Below, piece by piece: positions 34,381 through 41,888 of a DNA stretch of 64,000 bases (position 1 is its first letter; every line of letters starts with the position of its first letter). The notes below the pieces were generated by a model. That model had not been told where the DNA came from, made no database searches, and was given only the letters and a program-made list of their open reading frames with translations. The translations under genes and the position numbers were made by a program. Source of the DNA: Streptomyces rimosus. GTDB lineage: Bacteria; Actinomycetota; Actinomycetes; Streptomycetales; Streptomycetaceae. The stretch spans positions 7,446,501-7,510,500 of the forward strand of contig NZ_CP023688.1 of the NCBI RefSeq assembly GCF_008704655.1, read 5' to 3'.

Positions 34381-35229
34381 CTATTCCTGTCCCGTGCCGG
34401 GCCTGTGGTCCGACTCGGCCTCACGCGCCAGAACCGCGTCCCGGTAGGCCGCGATGACCGGCTGGTGACGGGTCCGGCTCTCCCGCATCGCCTGCTTGCC
34501 GCGCCGGATCCAGTGGCCGCCGAGCAGCAGGCCGCCCGCCGCGACGATGTGCCCCAGCACGTATGCCGACCAGTCGCTTCCCGTCGTGAAGCCATGGGGC
34601 AGCGTGCCGTTGAGCCAGGCCGCACCCACGGCGACCGTGGTGAATGCGCCGGCCAAGAGGGCGAGAGCCGCCCCCATGACGAGCCGGTCCCTCTTGGCGC
34701 GCAGTTTGTGTACGCCGTCCTCCGCTGCCTTGAGGGTCGCTTCGTCCAGCGGGTCGAAGCCGTCACGCTCGCGCGACCACGCGGCTGTCCGGCGTGCCGC
34801 GGTGCTCTGCCGCAATTCATCCAGGCGGGGACCGCCCCGGACATCCGAGGATTCCGCGGAGCCCGGCCGGGTGCCCTCCCGGTGGAAGAGCCACAGTCCC
34901 TTGGTCCCGTGGGCCTGCCGGGCGAATCCCACCTCGTTCGCGACTCTTTCGGCCTCGGCGGTGGTGAGGGCGGGGAACCGCCCCGGGGTGACACGCACAT
35001 GTCCTCGCGCGTTCGGAGCCCCCGTACGCAGCTCCTTCTTCAGCTCCGCAACCTGTTCGGCCCGCGGCACTTTCGTACGCTGCCGTCGGGTGTCCCACGC
35101 GGCATACAGAGCGAGTACCGCGAACAAGCCGGTGACGAGCCAGACCCACCACGGGAATCCGAACCCGACGTCAGCGCCGGGCGGAGCCGCCAGCGGCAGG
35201 CGGCATGGGTGGCCACCGCAACTGACCAT
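34381..35229 (-). CDS. three-helix membrane protein heading the WXG cassette, 282 aa
   Basis: ATG at 35229 follows AGGGAG. Membrane helix 1 lies at about 26-45 (FPWWVWLVTGLFAVLALYAA). A cytoplasmic region of ~130 residues includes VTPGRFPALTTAEAERVANE and DELRQSTAARRTAAW. Two further helices follow (VMGAALALLAGAFTTVAVGA and GHIVAAGGLLLGGHWI), then a basic/acidic tail. No family recognised. It is eight bases upstream of the WXG100-like gene and therefore belongs to the same transcript. It could be a membrane receptor, a secretion accessory protein, or a second immunity factor. Confidence 0.7.
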   Translation of the reverse strand: MVSCGGHPCRLPLAAPPGADVGFGFPWWVWLVTGLFAVLALYAAWDTRRQRTKVPRAEQVAELKKELRTGAPNARGHVRVTPGRFPALTTAEAERVANEVGFARQAHGTKGLWLFHREGTRPGSAESSDVRGGPRLDELRQSTAARRTAAWSRERDGFDPLDEATLKAAEDGVHKLRAKRDRLVMGAALALLAGAFTTVAVGAAWLNGTLPHGFTTGSDWSAYVLGHIVAAGGLLLGGHWIRRGKQAMRESRTRHQPVIAAYRDAVLAREAESDHRPGTGQE

Positions 35230-35358
35230 GCGTTTCTCCCTGACCGACAAACAGAGCACTGTCCATTCGCCGACCAGACTTCCCGGCACACCGATGACGA
35301 AGTTACACGATGCGTCATGCGCACCGCTCAAGGGGCTCCATCGGCAGAGCGCATTGAG

Positions 35359-36336
35359 CTACTGCCGGAGCCGCGAAAACCCCGGCCCCGCCCCCAAAAA
35401 CACCAACGTCGTCAGCACGAACGGCCAGGTGAAGACATGCCCCCCGGACGGCGCCGTGAGGGCGGTGATCGCGGGAGTCAGGGCTGTTGCGGTCGCCGCG
35501 CCTGCCGTCGCGTATGCGGCGGTGCGGCGGCCCGTCGGGAGGAACACCCCGCACAGTGCCATGGCGACCAGTACCGCGTTGTAGCCCGCTGCGCCGGACG
35601 CGATTTGGGCTGTCGGGGCGCCCAGTGCCCATGCCGTGGCGGTGCCGGTCAGGCTGCCCAGGCAGGCCATTGTTCCGGCTGTGCGGCTCGCGGCGAAGAT
35701 TCCGGCGAGGAAGAGGGCGCCTACGTACCACTGCGGCATGAAGAAGATCTGGGCGATGTTGGCGAAGAGGGCGTGCCACAGGTCGGTGAAGGACAGGGCG
35801 GGGGGTGGTCCGCTGGTTCCGGGTAGTGCTGCCGGGGGTGTGCCCTGGTGCCAGACGCGCGCCAGGCCCGGTGCTGCGAGTGTCAGCGCGCTTGCCACCA
35901 GGCAGAAGGGGAGGGTGAGGGTGGGGAGTTGCCAGGTGCTCAGCGCGCGCCCGGCGGCGGTGGTGACGACCGTGACCACCGCGCTGCCCGCCACCGCGAT
36001 CAGCAGGGTGGAGACGTGGCCGGGGCCCAGGAAGACCGCCGAACCGACCGCCACCAGGCACGCGTTGAAGCCTTCCAGGCCCGCCGCGATCCGGTCGCGG
36101 TCCACGCCGAGCAGGTGCGCCGTGGCCGTGCCGGTCGCGGTGCCGAGGAGTCCGTACAGGCCGTACGCCCAGCCTGCCGCGCACAGCGCAACGGTGAAAA
36201 TTGCGCCGGTGACCGCGCTCGGCAGGAAATCGACCTGGGCCTGGCCGCGCAGGACGTGGACGGCGTGCCGCGTCCAGCGGTGCCGGGCGGCCCACGGAGC
36301 GCTCCGGTTCCGTAGTGCGGCGATCTGATCGAGCAC
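35359..36336 (-). CDS. urea transporter (UT family), 325 aa
   Basis: The protein is almost entirely hydrophobic helices in two related halves, as in UT channels. RGQAQVDFLPSAVTGAIFTV starts the first half, GLEGFNACLVAVGSAVFLG is the first pore-like segment, and QLPTLTLPFCLVA corresponds to the conserved L-P-x-x-T-x-P-F element. The second half repeats FFMPQWYVGALFLAGI and GAAGYNAVLVAMALCGVFL. These channels let urea pass down its gradient for use as nitrogen. GTG at 36336 has GGGGAGGAC at ideal spacing; the 346-residue version lacks this. No urease genes are present in the window. Confidence 0.87.
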   Translation of the reverse strand: MLDQIAALRNRSAPWAARHRWTRHAVHVLRGQAQVDFLPSAVTGAIFTVALCAAGWAYGLYGLLGTATGTATAHLLGVDRDRIAAGLEGFNACLVAVGSAVFLGPGHVSTLLIAVAGSAVVTVVTTAAGRALSTWQLPTLTLPFCLVASALTLAAPGLARVWHQGTPPAALPGTSGPPPALSFTDLWHALFANIAQIFFMPQWYVGALFLAGIFAASRTAGTMACLGSLTGTATAWALGAPTAQIASGAAGYNAVLVAMALCGVFLPTGRRTAAYATAGAATATALTPAITALTAPSGGHVFTWPFVLTTLVFLGAGPGFSRLRQ

Positions 36337-36420
36337 GTCGTCCTCCCCATCTCGCGGGCGGGGGCACGCCGGTCCGTGCGTGCACCGCGCCGGGACCACC
36401 CGGGCGGATGCACCTTACAG

Positions 36421-37065
36421 CTACTTCTGCGGCGGGGCCGGGTCCGGGTGCCGCAGCGCCAGCCCGTCGACCAGTGCCAGCAGGCCCGTCTCGAACGCCC
36501 CCTCGTCGACCCGCTGCTGGTGTTCCGCCAGCAGGTGCGCCTGGCCCAGATGCGGGTAGTCGGCCGGGTCGTACGCGCTCGGGTCGGCCACGAAGCCGCG
36601 TGCGAAGGAGCCCAGCGCGGAGCCCGCGACGAAGTAGCGGACCATGGCGCAGATACGGGTGGCCTGGGCGGGTGGCCAGCCGGCCCGCACCATGCCGCCG
36701 AAGGCCGCGTCGGCCATCTTCAGGCCGGCCGGTCGGCGGCCGGGGCCCTGGGCTAGGAAGGGCACGATGTTCGGGTGCGCGGCGAGGGCCGCGCGGTAGG
36801 AGCGGGCCCAGGCCAGCAGTCCGGTCCGCCAGTCGGCGCCCGCGCCGAGGGCCGACACGTCCACCTCGGAGATCACCGTGTCGGCGACCGCGTCCAGGAT
36901 CTCGTCCTTGGTCGTGAAGTGGTTGTACAGGGACGGCCCGCTGACGCCCAGCTCGGCGGCGAGGCGCCGGGTGGACAGTGCCGTCAGGCCCTCCGCGTCG
37001 ATGAGCGCGAGCGCGGTGGTGACGATGCGCTCCCGGCTCAGGAGGGGCTTGCGGGGTCGGGCCAT
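36421..37065 (-). CDS. TetR/AcrR-family regulator, 214 aa
   Basis: The N-terminal HTH is clear: IVTTALALIDAEGLTALSTR, RRLAAELGVSGPSLYNHF and TTKDEILDAV. The C-terminal domain (VRYFVAGSALGSFARGFVA) is of the TetR_C type. ATG at 37065; upstream ATGs at 37074 and 37221 are less likely. It is divergent from an acyl-CoA dehydrogenase gene. The AAACTA palindrome at 37094-37112 lies 29 bases before this start. The same element precedes the aldehyde/alcohol dehydrogenase operon, so I infer that this regulator controls both loci and itself. The ligand is unknown, perhaps an acyl-CoA or aldehyde. Confidence 0.88.
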   Translation of the reverse strand: MARPRKPLLSRERIVTTALALIDAEGLTALSTRRLAAELGVSGPSLYNHFTTKDEILDAVADTVISEVDVSALGAGADWRTGLLAWARSYRAALAAHPNIVPFLAQGPGRRPAGLKMADAAFGGMVRAGWPPAQATRICAMVRYFVAGSALGSFARGFVADPSAYDPADYPHLGQAHLLAEHQQRVDEGAFETGLLALVDGLALRHPDPAPPQK

Positions 37066-37093
37066 GCCGCACATAGTAGAGGCTGCCGCCCGA

Positions 37094-37112
37094 AAACTAG
37101 CAGTGATAGTTA
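37094..37112. promoter_or_regulatory. TetR-type operator AAACTA-N7-TAGTTA between tetR and acyl-CoA dehydrogenase
   Basis: Eleven of twelve palindrome positions match the site at 29305-29323, and the spacer length is the same. It sits between divergent starts at 37065 and 37172, the usual place for a TetR autorepression site. Confidence 0.72.
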
Positions 37113-37171
37113 ATGGGGCGGACGGCTGTCCCGGGCGGCCCGGCTGCCGTCCTCCGCCGCGAGGGGCCTTC

Positions 37172-38326
37172 ATGAACCTGGAGCTGAGCGAGGAGCAGGC
37201 TGCCGTCCGGCAGCTCGCCAAGGACTTCGTCGACCGCGAGATCGTGCCGCACGCCGCCGCCTGGGACCGCGCCGAGCGCGTCGACCGGGCCGTGGTGAAA
37301 AAGCTGGGCGAGCTGGGCTTCCTCGGCCTGACCGTTCCCGAGGAGTACGGCGGCTCCGGCGGTGACCACCTCGCCTACGCGCTGGTGACCGAGGAGCTGG
37401 GGCGCGGCGACTCCGCCGTGCGCGGCATCGTCTCCGTATCGCTGGGCCTGGTCGCCAAGACCGTCGCGGCCTGGGGCGACGAGGACCAGAAGCGGCGCTG
37501 GCTGCCCCCGCTCACCTCCGGAGAGGCCATCGGCTGCTTCGGTCTCACCGAGCCCGGCACCGGCTCGGACGCGGGCAGCCTGGCGACCCGCGCCGTACGG
37601 GACGGTGACGGCTCGTACGTCGTCAACGGCACCAAGATGTTCATCACCAACGGCACCTGGGCCGACGTGGTGCTGCTCTTCGCGCGCACCGGCGACGCGC
37701 CGGGGCCCAAGGGCGTCAGCGCCTTCCTCGTCCCCACGGACACGCCCGGCCTGGAGCGCCGCGAGATCCACGGCAAGCTGGGGCTGCGCGGCCAGGCCAC
37801 CGCCGAGCTGGTCTTCCAGGATGTACGGGTGCCTGCCGACGCGATGCTGGCCCCGGAGGGGAAGGGGTTCTCCGTCGCGATGTCGGCGCTGGCCAAGGGC
37901 CGGATGTCGGTCGCCGCGGGCTGTGTGGGCATCGCGCAGGCCGCCCTGGACGCCGCCGTCGGGTACGCCACCGAGCGCGAGCAGTTCGGCCGGACCATCG
38001 CCCACCACCAGCTCGTACAGGAACTGATCACCGACATCGCCGTGGACGTGGACGCCGCGCGCCTGCTGACCTGGCGGGTCGCCGACCTGATCGACCGCGG
38101 CGAGCCCTTCGCCACCGAGGCGTCCAAGGCGAAGCTGTTCGCCTCGGAGGCGGCGGTGCGCGCCGCGAACAACGCGCTCCAGGTCTTCGGCGGCTACGGC
38201 TACATCGACGAGTACCCGGTCGGCAAGCTGCTGCGGGACGCCCGGGTGATGACGCTGTACGAGGGCACCAGCCAGATACAGAAGCTGGTCATCGGGCGGG
38301 CGCTGACCGGGGTGTCGGCGTTCTGA
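37172..38326 (+). CDS. acyl-CoA dehydrogenase, 384 aa
   Basis: Typical short/medium-chain ACAD: starts LSEEQAAVRQLAKDFVDREI, FAD-binding CFGLTEPGTGSDAGSL near 122-137, FITNGTWAD near 159, and the catalytic-glutamate motif MTLYEGTSQIQKLVIGRAL near the end. It introduces the alpha-beta double bond of an acyl-CoA, passing electrons to ETF. ATG at 37172 is preceded by GCGAGGGG. It is divergent from the TetR gene and sits under the AAACTA operator. Chain length or branching preference is not predictable, although the context with MaoC and ALDH/ADH points to short or branched acids. Confidence 0.92.
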   Translation: MNLELSEEQAAVRQLAKDFVDREIVPHAAAWDRAERVDRAVVKKLGELGFLGLTVPEEYGGSGGDHLAYALVTEELGRGDSAVRGIVSVSLGLVAKTVAAWGDEDQKRRWLPPLTSGEAIGCFGLTEPGTGSDAGSLATRAVRDGDGSYVVNGTKMFITNGTWADVVLLFARTGDAPGPKGVSAFLVPTDTPGLERREIHGKLGLRGQATAELVFQDVRVPADAMLAPEGKGFSVAMSALAKGRMSVAAGCVGIAQAALDAAVGYATEREQFGRTIAHHQLVQELITDIAVDVDAARLLTWRVADLIDRGEPFATEASKAKLFASEAAVRAANNALQVFGGYGYIDEYPVGKLLRDARVMTLYEGTSQIQKLVIGRALTGVSAF

Positions 38327-38375
38327 GACGGCCGTGACCCGGCTTTCCGGAACGGCCGGGCCGCGCCACGTGGCC

Positions 38376-38391
38376 CTAAGCGCTTGCTCAC
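38376..38391. promoter_or_regulatory. KstR2-like half-degenerate operator before the second tetR gene
   Basis: Reading on the minus strand gives AGCAAGCGCTTAGG, which keeps the CAAG-N2-CTT core of the AnCAAGnnCTTGnT pattern described for KstR2. It is 65 bases upstream of the tetR ATG. A better copy lies at 39133-39148. Confidence 0.55.
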
Positions 38392-38455
38392 CGGCGCGGT
38401 AAGGTGTTCGGTCCGTCGCGGAGAGCCCGTGGCGGACCGAGGATCGGGGTGCGCG

Positions 38456-39085
38456 ATGGTCACGGAGGCGGAGCGGACGGACGGCTCGGGGGAGGACTGG
38501 GCCGATGTGTCCCCGGAGGCGGCCCGCCGCCTGGTCCGTGCCGCCGTCCAGGCGTTCGCCGAGCGCGGCTACCACGCCACCACCACCCGCGACATCGCGG
38601 GCCGTGCCGGCATGAGCCCCGCCGCGCTCTACATCCACTACAAGACCAAGGAAGAGCTGCTCTACCGGATCAGCGGCGTCGGCCACGAGAAGGCTCTGCG
38701 GATCATGGAGGAGGCGGCCGCCGCCGGGGGCGGCCCCACCGAACGGCTCGCCGCCGCCGTCCGCACCTTCGCGCGCTGGCACGCGCGGCACCACACCACC
38801 GCCCGGGTCATCCAGTACGAGCTCCAGGCGCTCAGCGAGGAGCACTACACCGAGATCGCCGACCTGCGGCGCCGTACCGACCGCTCGCTGCGCGGCATCC
38901 TCCAGGACGGCGCGGACGCGGGGGAGTTCACCGTCGGTGACGTGCCGGGCACCACCCTCGCCGTGCTGTCGCTGTGCGTGGACGTGGCCCGCTGGTTCTC
39001 CGCCGAGGGCGCCCGTACGCCCGAGGAGGTGGGCGACCTGTACGCCGACCTCGTCCTGCGCATGGTGGGCGCGGCCCGTCCATGA
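38456..39085 (+). CDS. TetR/AcrR-family regulator of acyl-CoA metabolism, 209 aa
   Basis: HTH: VQAFAERGYHATTTRDIAGR followed by GMSPAALYIHYKTKEELLY. The C-terminal domain contains LAVLSLCVDVARWFS, as in KstR2/FadR-like TetR proteins that sense acyl-CoAs. ATG at 38456 with GGGGTG upstream. Imperfect KstR2-like palindromes lie before this gene and before the MaoC hydratase gene downstream, so autoregulation plus control of the hydratase is likely. It may be co-directional with, but is probably transcribed independently of, the acyl-CoA dehydrogenase. Effector inferred, not seen. Confidence 0.88.
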   Translation: MVTEAERTDGSGEDWADVSPEAARRLVRAAVQAFAERGYHATTTRDIAGRAGMSPAALYIHYKTKEELLYRISGVGHEKALRIMEEAAAAGGGPTERLAAAVRTFARWHARHHTTARVIQYELQALSEEHYTEIADLRRRTDRSLRGILQDGADAGEFTVGDVPGTTLAVLSLCVDVARWFSAEGARTPEEVGDLYADLVLRMVGAARP

Positions 39086-39132
39086 GCGGGCCCAGGGCGG
39101 GCATTGACAGGTCCGGGGCCGCTGAGCATGCT

Positions 39133-39148
39133 GAGCAAGCGCTTGGTC
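39133..39148. promoter_or_regulatory. KstR2-like operator before the MaoC hydratase gene
   Basis: GAGCAAGCGCTTGGTC is symmetric at 7 of 8 positions, and its core AGCAAGCGCTTGGT fits the AnCAAGnnCTTGnT pattern completely. It lies 48 bases before the MaoC ATG, between it and the end of the tetR gene. Confidence 0.65.
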
Positions 39149-39195
39149 GATGACGTCACGGTCCGCGTCCGCGCGGCCTGAGGAGGCATACGGAC

Positions 39196-39657
39196 ATGGC
39201 ACAGCCCCGGGTGTTCGGCTCGCTCGACGAGCTGCGGAACGCGGTCGGCGAGGACCTCGGCACCAGCGACTGGCTGGAGATCGACCAGAAGCGGATCGAC
39301 CTGTTCGCGGACGCCACCGGTGATCACCAGTGGATCCACGTCGACCCGGAGCGGGCCGCGGCCGGTCCGTTCGGCGCCACGATCGCGCACGGCTACCTGA
39401 CGCTGGCGCTGCTGCCCGCGCTCGTACCGCAGCTGCTGCGCGTCGACAACGTCAAGATGGGCATCAACTACGGCGTCAACAAGGTCCGCTTCCCCGCTCC
39501 CGTCCCGGTCGGCTCCCGGCTGCGGGCCACCGCCCGGATCGCGGACGTGACCGAGGTGCCCGGCGGTGTGCAGCTCGCGACGGCGGTGACGGTCGAACGC
39601 GAGGGCGGCGACAAGCCGGTGTGCGTGGCCGAGACGCTCAGCCGCTTCCTCCTGTGA
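39196..39657 (+). CDS. MaoC-like (R)-specific enoyl-CoA hydratase/dehydratase, 153 aa
   Basis: Single hot-dog domain. The catalytic Asp-His pair lies in FADATGDHQWIHVD, followed by PFGATIAHGYLTLALLPALV, the substrate-binding and dimer segment. Length is normal for one-domain MaoC proteins. The reaction is reversible hydration of a trans-2-enoyl-CoA to the (R)-3-hydroxyacyl-CoA. ATG at 39196 is preceded by GAGGAGG. The neighbouring TetR and upstream acyl-CoA dehydrogenase make a short beta-oxidation-like set, with the KstR2-like site directly upstream. The substrate is open. Confidence 0.9.
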   Translation: MAQPRVFGSLDELRNAVGEDLGTSDWLEIDQKRIDLFADATGDHQWIHVDPERAAAGPFGATIAHGYLTLALLPALVPQLLRVDNVKMGINYGVNKVRFPAPVPVGSRLRATARIADVTEVPGGVQLATAVTVEREGGDKPVCVAETLSRFLL

Positions 39658-39731
39658 CGGGCGCCGTGCGCTGCCTCGTCCACGGCCCGTCCCCGCAGCC
39701 CACCGCGCGTGCCCACGGTTAGGGTTGTCCC

Positions 39732-40265
39732 GTGCCTCAGCTTCCTTTCAAGGTCCACGAGCTCACGGTCGGCCAGCTCTCCGCGCGGAGCGGCGCGGCG
39801 GTGTCCGCGCTGCACTTCTACGAGTCCAAGGGACTGATCAGCAGCACCCGTACGGCCGGCAACCAGCGCCGCTACACCCGCGACGCGCTGCGCCGGGTCG
39901 CCTTCGTGCGCGCCGCCCAGCGGGTCGGCATCCCGCTCGCGGTGATCCGCGACGCGCTCGCCGAGCTGCCCGACGAGCGCACCCCCAACCGGGAGGACTG
40001 GGCCCGGCTCTCCGAGGTCTGGCGCGGCGAGCTGGACGAGCGGATCAGCCAGCTCGTGGAGCTGCGCGACCGGCTGACCGACTGCATCGGCTGCGGCTGC
40101 CTCTCCCTTCAGAAGTGCGCGCTGTCCAACCCGTACGACGAACTCGGCGAGCAGGGGCCGGGCGCGCGGCGGCTGCGCGTGGACCGGGGCGGCGGACCGC
40201 CCCGGACGGCGGGCGCGACCGGCGCCGGTGCCACGACGCCGGACGAATGCAGCACGAACTGCTGA
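39732..40265 (+). CDS. soxR: redox-sensing transcriptional activator SoxR, 177 aa
   Basis: MerR-type HTH at the N-terminus ([20 protein letters not shown] with the YESKGLI wing and [10 protein letters not shown]). A dimer helix follows. The [2Fe-2S] cluster motif is [12 protein letters not shown] with Cys118, Cys121, Cys123 and Cys129 in the invariant CX2CXCX5C spacing. In Streptomyces SoxR responds to redox-cycling antibiotics such as actinorhodin. GTG at 39732. The C-terminal 45 residues are Gly/Ala-rich and end CSTNC, adding two cysteines outside the cluster. It converges on the amidase gene with a four-base gap. I did not find an obvious SoxR box in the window. Confidence 0.93.
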   Translation: MPQLPFKVHELTVGQLSARSGAAVSALHFYESKGLISSTRTAGNQRRYTRDALRRVAFVRAAQRVGIPLAVIRDALAELPDERTPNREDWARLSEVWRGELDERISQLVELRDRLTDCIGCGCLSLQKCALSNPYDELGEQGPGARRLRVDRGGGPPRTAGATGAGATTPDECSTNC

Positions 40266-40269
40266 GGGC

Positions 40270-41712
40270 TCACCAGACCTCCGGCTTGCGGTGCGCCCAC
40301 GGCCGGGCCCGCTCCAGCTGCGCCGAGAGCGCGATCAGGGTCGCGTCCTCCCCGTACCGCCCGCCCAGCATGACGCCGATCGGCAGACCGGCCGCGTTCC
40401 AGTGCAGCGGCACGCTCACCGCGGGCTGGCCGGTGGCGTTGTAGAGCGGCGTGTACGGGGTGAAGGCACCGACCGCGGCGAACTCGGCCTGCGGGTCGGC
40501 GTCGTTGCGCAGCGCGCCCACACGCGGCGGCGGCGTCGCTACCGTCGGCGTCAGCACCACGTCGAACCCGCCCTCGCGCGGCATCACCCCGTCAGCGATC
40601 AGCTGCCCCAGCATGCGGAACGCGTACAGCGCGCGGGCGTACTCGACCCCGGGGATCTCCGCGCCGCGCCCGCGCAGATAGCGGGTCAGCGGCAGCAGCT
40701 CCGCCTCGCGCTCCGGCGGCACCGGGCGGTTGGCGGCGATCACCGACCAGACCCGGGTGAAGGCCAGGCGGTAGCTGTCGTCGGTGGGCAGGGACAGTCC
40801 GTCCACGTCGTGCCCGAGGTCCGCGAGGAGCGCGGCCGTCTCCGTGACGGCGGCCCGGCAGTCCGGGTGCACCTCGACGCCGGGGAACGGCACGTCGATC
40901 AGGAAGCCGACGCGCAGCCGTCCCGGGTCGCGCCGGGCGTGGGCCGCGTACGTCTCGCCGGGCGGCAGCGCGGGCGCCGCGTACGGGTCGCCTGGCATCG
41001 GGCCGGCCATCGCGTCCAGCAGCGTGGCGGCGTCCGCGACCGTACGGGCGAGCGGGCCCGCCGTGGCCAGGCCGGAGACGTCGTGCTGCAGCGGGCCGGG
41101 GCTGATCAGACCGCGGCTCGGTTTGATGCCGTACAGGCCGCAGAGCGAGGCGGGGATACGGATCGAGCCGCCGCCGTCGCTGCCGTGCGCCACGGGGGCC
41201 AGCCCGCCGGCCACCGCCGCGGCGGCCCCGCCGCTCGAACCGCCCGCCGTCCGCTCCAGGTCCCAGGGGGTGCGGGCGGGCGGCGCGAGGAGGTTCTCCG
41301 TGTAGCAGGGCAGGCCGAATTCCGGGGTGTTGGTCTTGCCGAGCAGGATCGCGCCCGCCCGGCGCAGCTTGGTGGCGACATGGTCGTCCCGCTCCGGCAC
41401 ATAGTCGGCGAACGCCCGCGAGCCCATCGTGCAGCGCACCCCGGCGACCTGCGTCAGGTCCTTGACCGGCACCGGAACCCCGTGCAGCGGCGGCAGTTCC
41501 CGCCCCTCGCGCCGTGCCACGGCGGCCTCGTCCTCCGCGGCGGCCGCTTGTTTGCGGGCGACGTCGGGGGTCCGGGTGAGGTATGCGCCGAGTGTGCTGT
41601 CCAGGTCCTCGGCGCGGGCGAGGTAGTGCTCGGTGATCTCGACGGGGGACAGTTCGCCGGTCCGTACCCCGGCGGCCTGCTCCAGAGCGGTCAGATCGTG
41701 CAGTTCGGCCAT
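40270..41712 (-). CDS. amidase-signature family amidohydrolase, 480 aa
   Basis: The Ser-cisSer-Lys triad is visible: Lys in GVPVPVKDLTQVAG, the GGSSGGAAAAVAGGLAP amidase signature, and the nucleophile serine in HGSDGGGSIRIPAS. The C-terminal PLYNATGQPAVSVPLHWN is also characteristic. These enzymes hydrolyse amides of small acids, or act as part of glutamine-dependent transamidases; here there is no partner and the length suggests a free amidase. ATG at 41712 follows AAGGCGGA. It lies downstream of the MFS/small-subunit pair on the same strand and could be co-transcribed with it. Confidence 0.9.
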   Translation of the reverse strand: MAELHDLTALEQAAGVRTGELSPVEITEHYLARAEDLDSTLGAYLTRTPDVARKQAAAAEDEAAVARREGRELPPLHGVPVPVKDLTQVAGVRCTMGSRAFADYVPERDDHVATKLRRAGAILLGKTNTPEFGLPCYTENLLAPPARTPWDLERTAGGSSGGAAAAVAGGLAPVAHGSDGGGSIRIPASLCGLYGIKPSRGLISPGPLQHDVSGLATAGPLARTVADAATLLDAMAGPMPGDPYAAPALPPGETYAAHARRDPGRLRVGFLIDVPFPGVEVHPDCRAAVTETAALLADLGHDVDGLSLPTDDSYRLAFTRVWSVIAANRPVPPEREAELLPLTRYLRGRGAEIPGVEYARALYAFRMLGQLIADGVMPREGGFDVVLTPTVATPPPRVGALRNDADPQAEFAAVGAFTPYTPLYNATGQPAVSVPLHWNAAGLPIGVMLGGRYGEDATLIALSAQLERARPWAHRKPEVW

Positions 41713-41774
41713 GCGGGTCCGCCTTCGTGCGCTGTGGGGTCCGGTCCGGGCGGGCCGGGACCGGCGGTGCTGTG

Positions 41775-41888
41775 TCAGCCCGTGAAGAGTTGTCTCAGTT
41801 TCAGGGCCAGTTCGTAAAGGCCGTACCCGAACGGGAGGCCGACCCACAGCCAGGCCACGACGAGCAGGGCGGTGCGGCGCGCGGTCAC
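41775..41888 (-). CDS. MFS transporter small subunit, 37 aa
   Basis: A very short gene starting with GTG at 41888, overlapping the stop of the MFS gene as GTGA. The product is one hydrophobic helix with a basic start (TARRTALLVVAWLWVGLPFG, ending KLRQLFTG). Such one-helix partners are found directly after OFA-family MFS genes in many actinobacteria. The helix probably packs against the transporter and may be required for its activity or stability. The reading frame is short, but overlap and sequence are convincing. Confidence 0.75.
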   Translation of the reverse strand: MTARRTALLVVAWLWVGLPFGYGLYELALKLRQLFTG

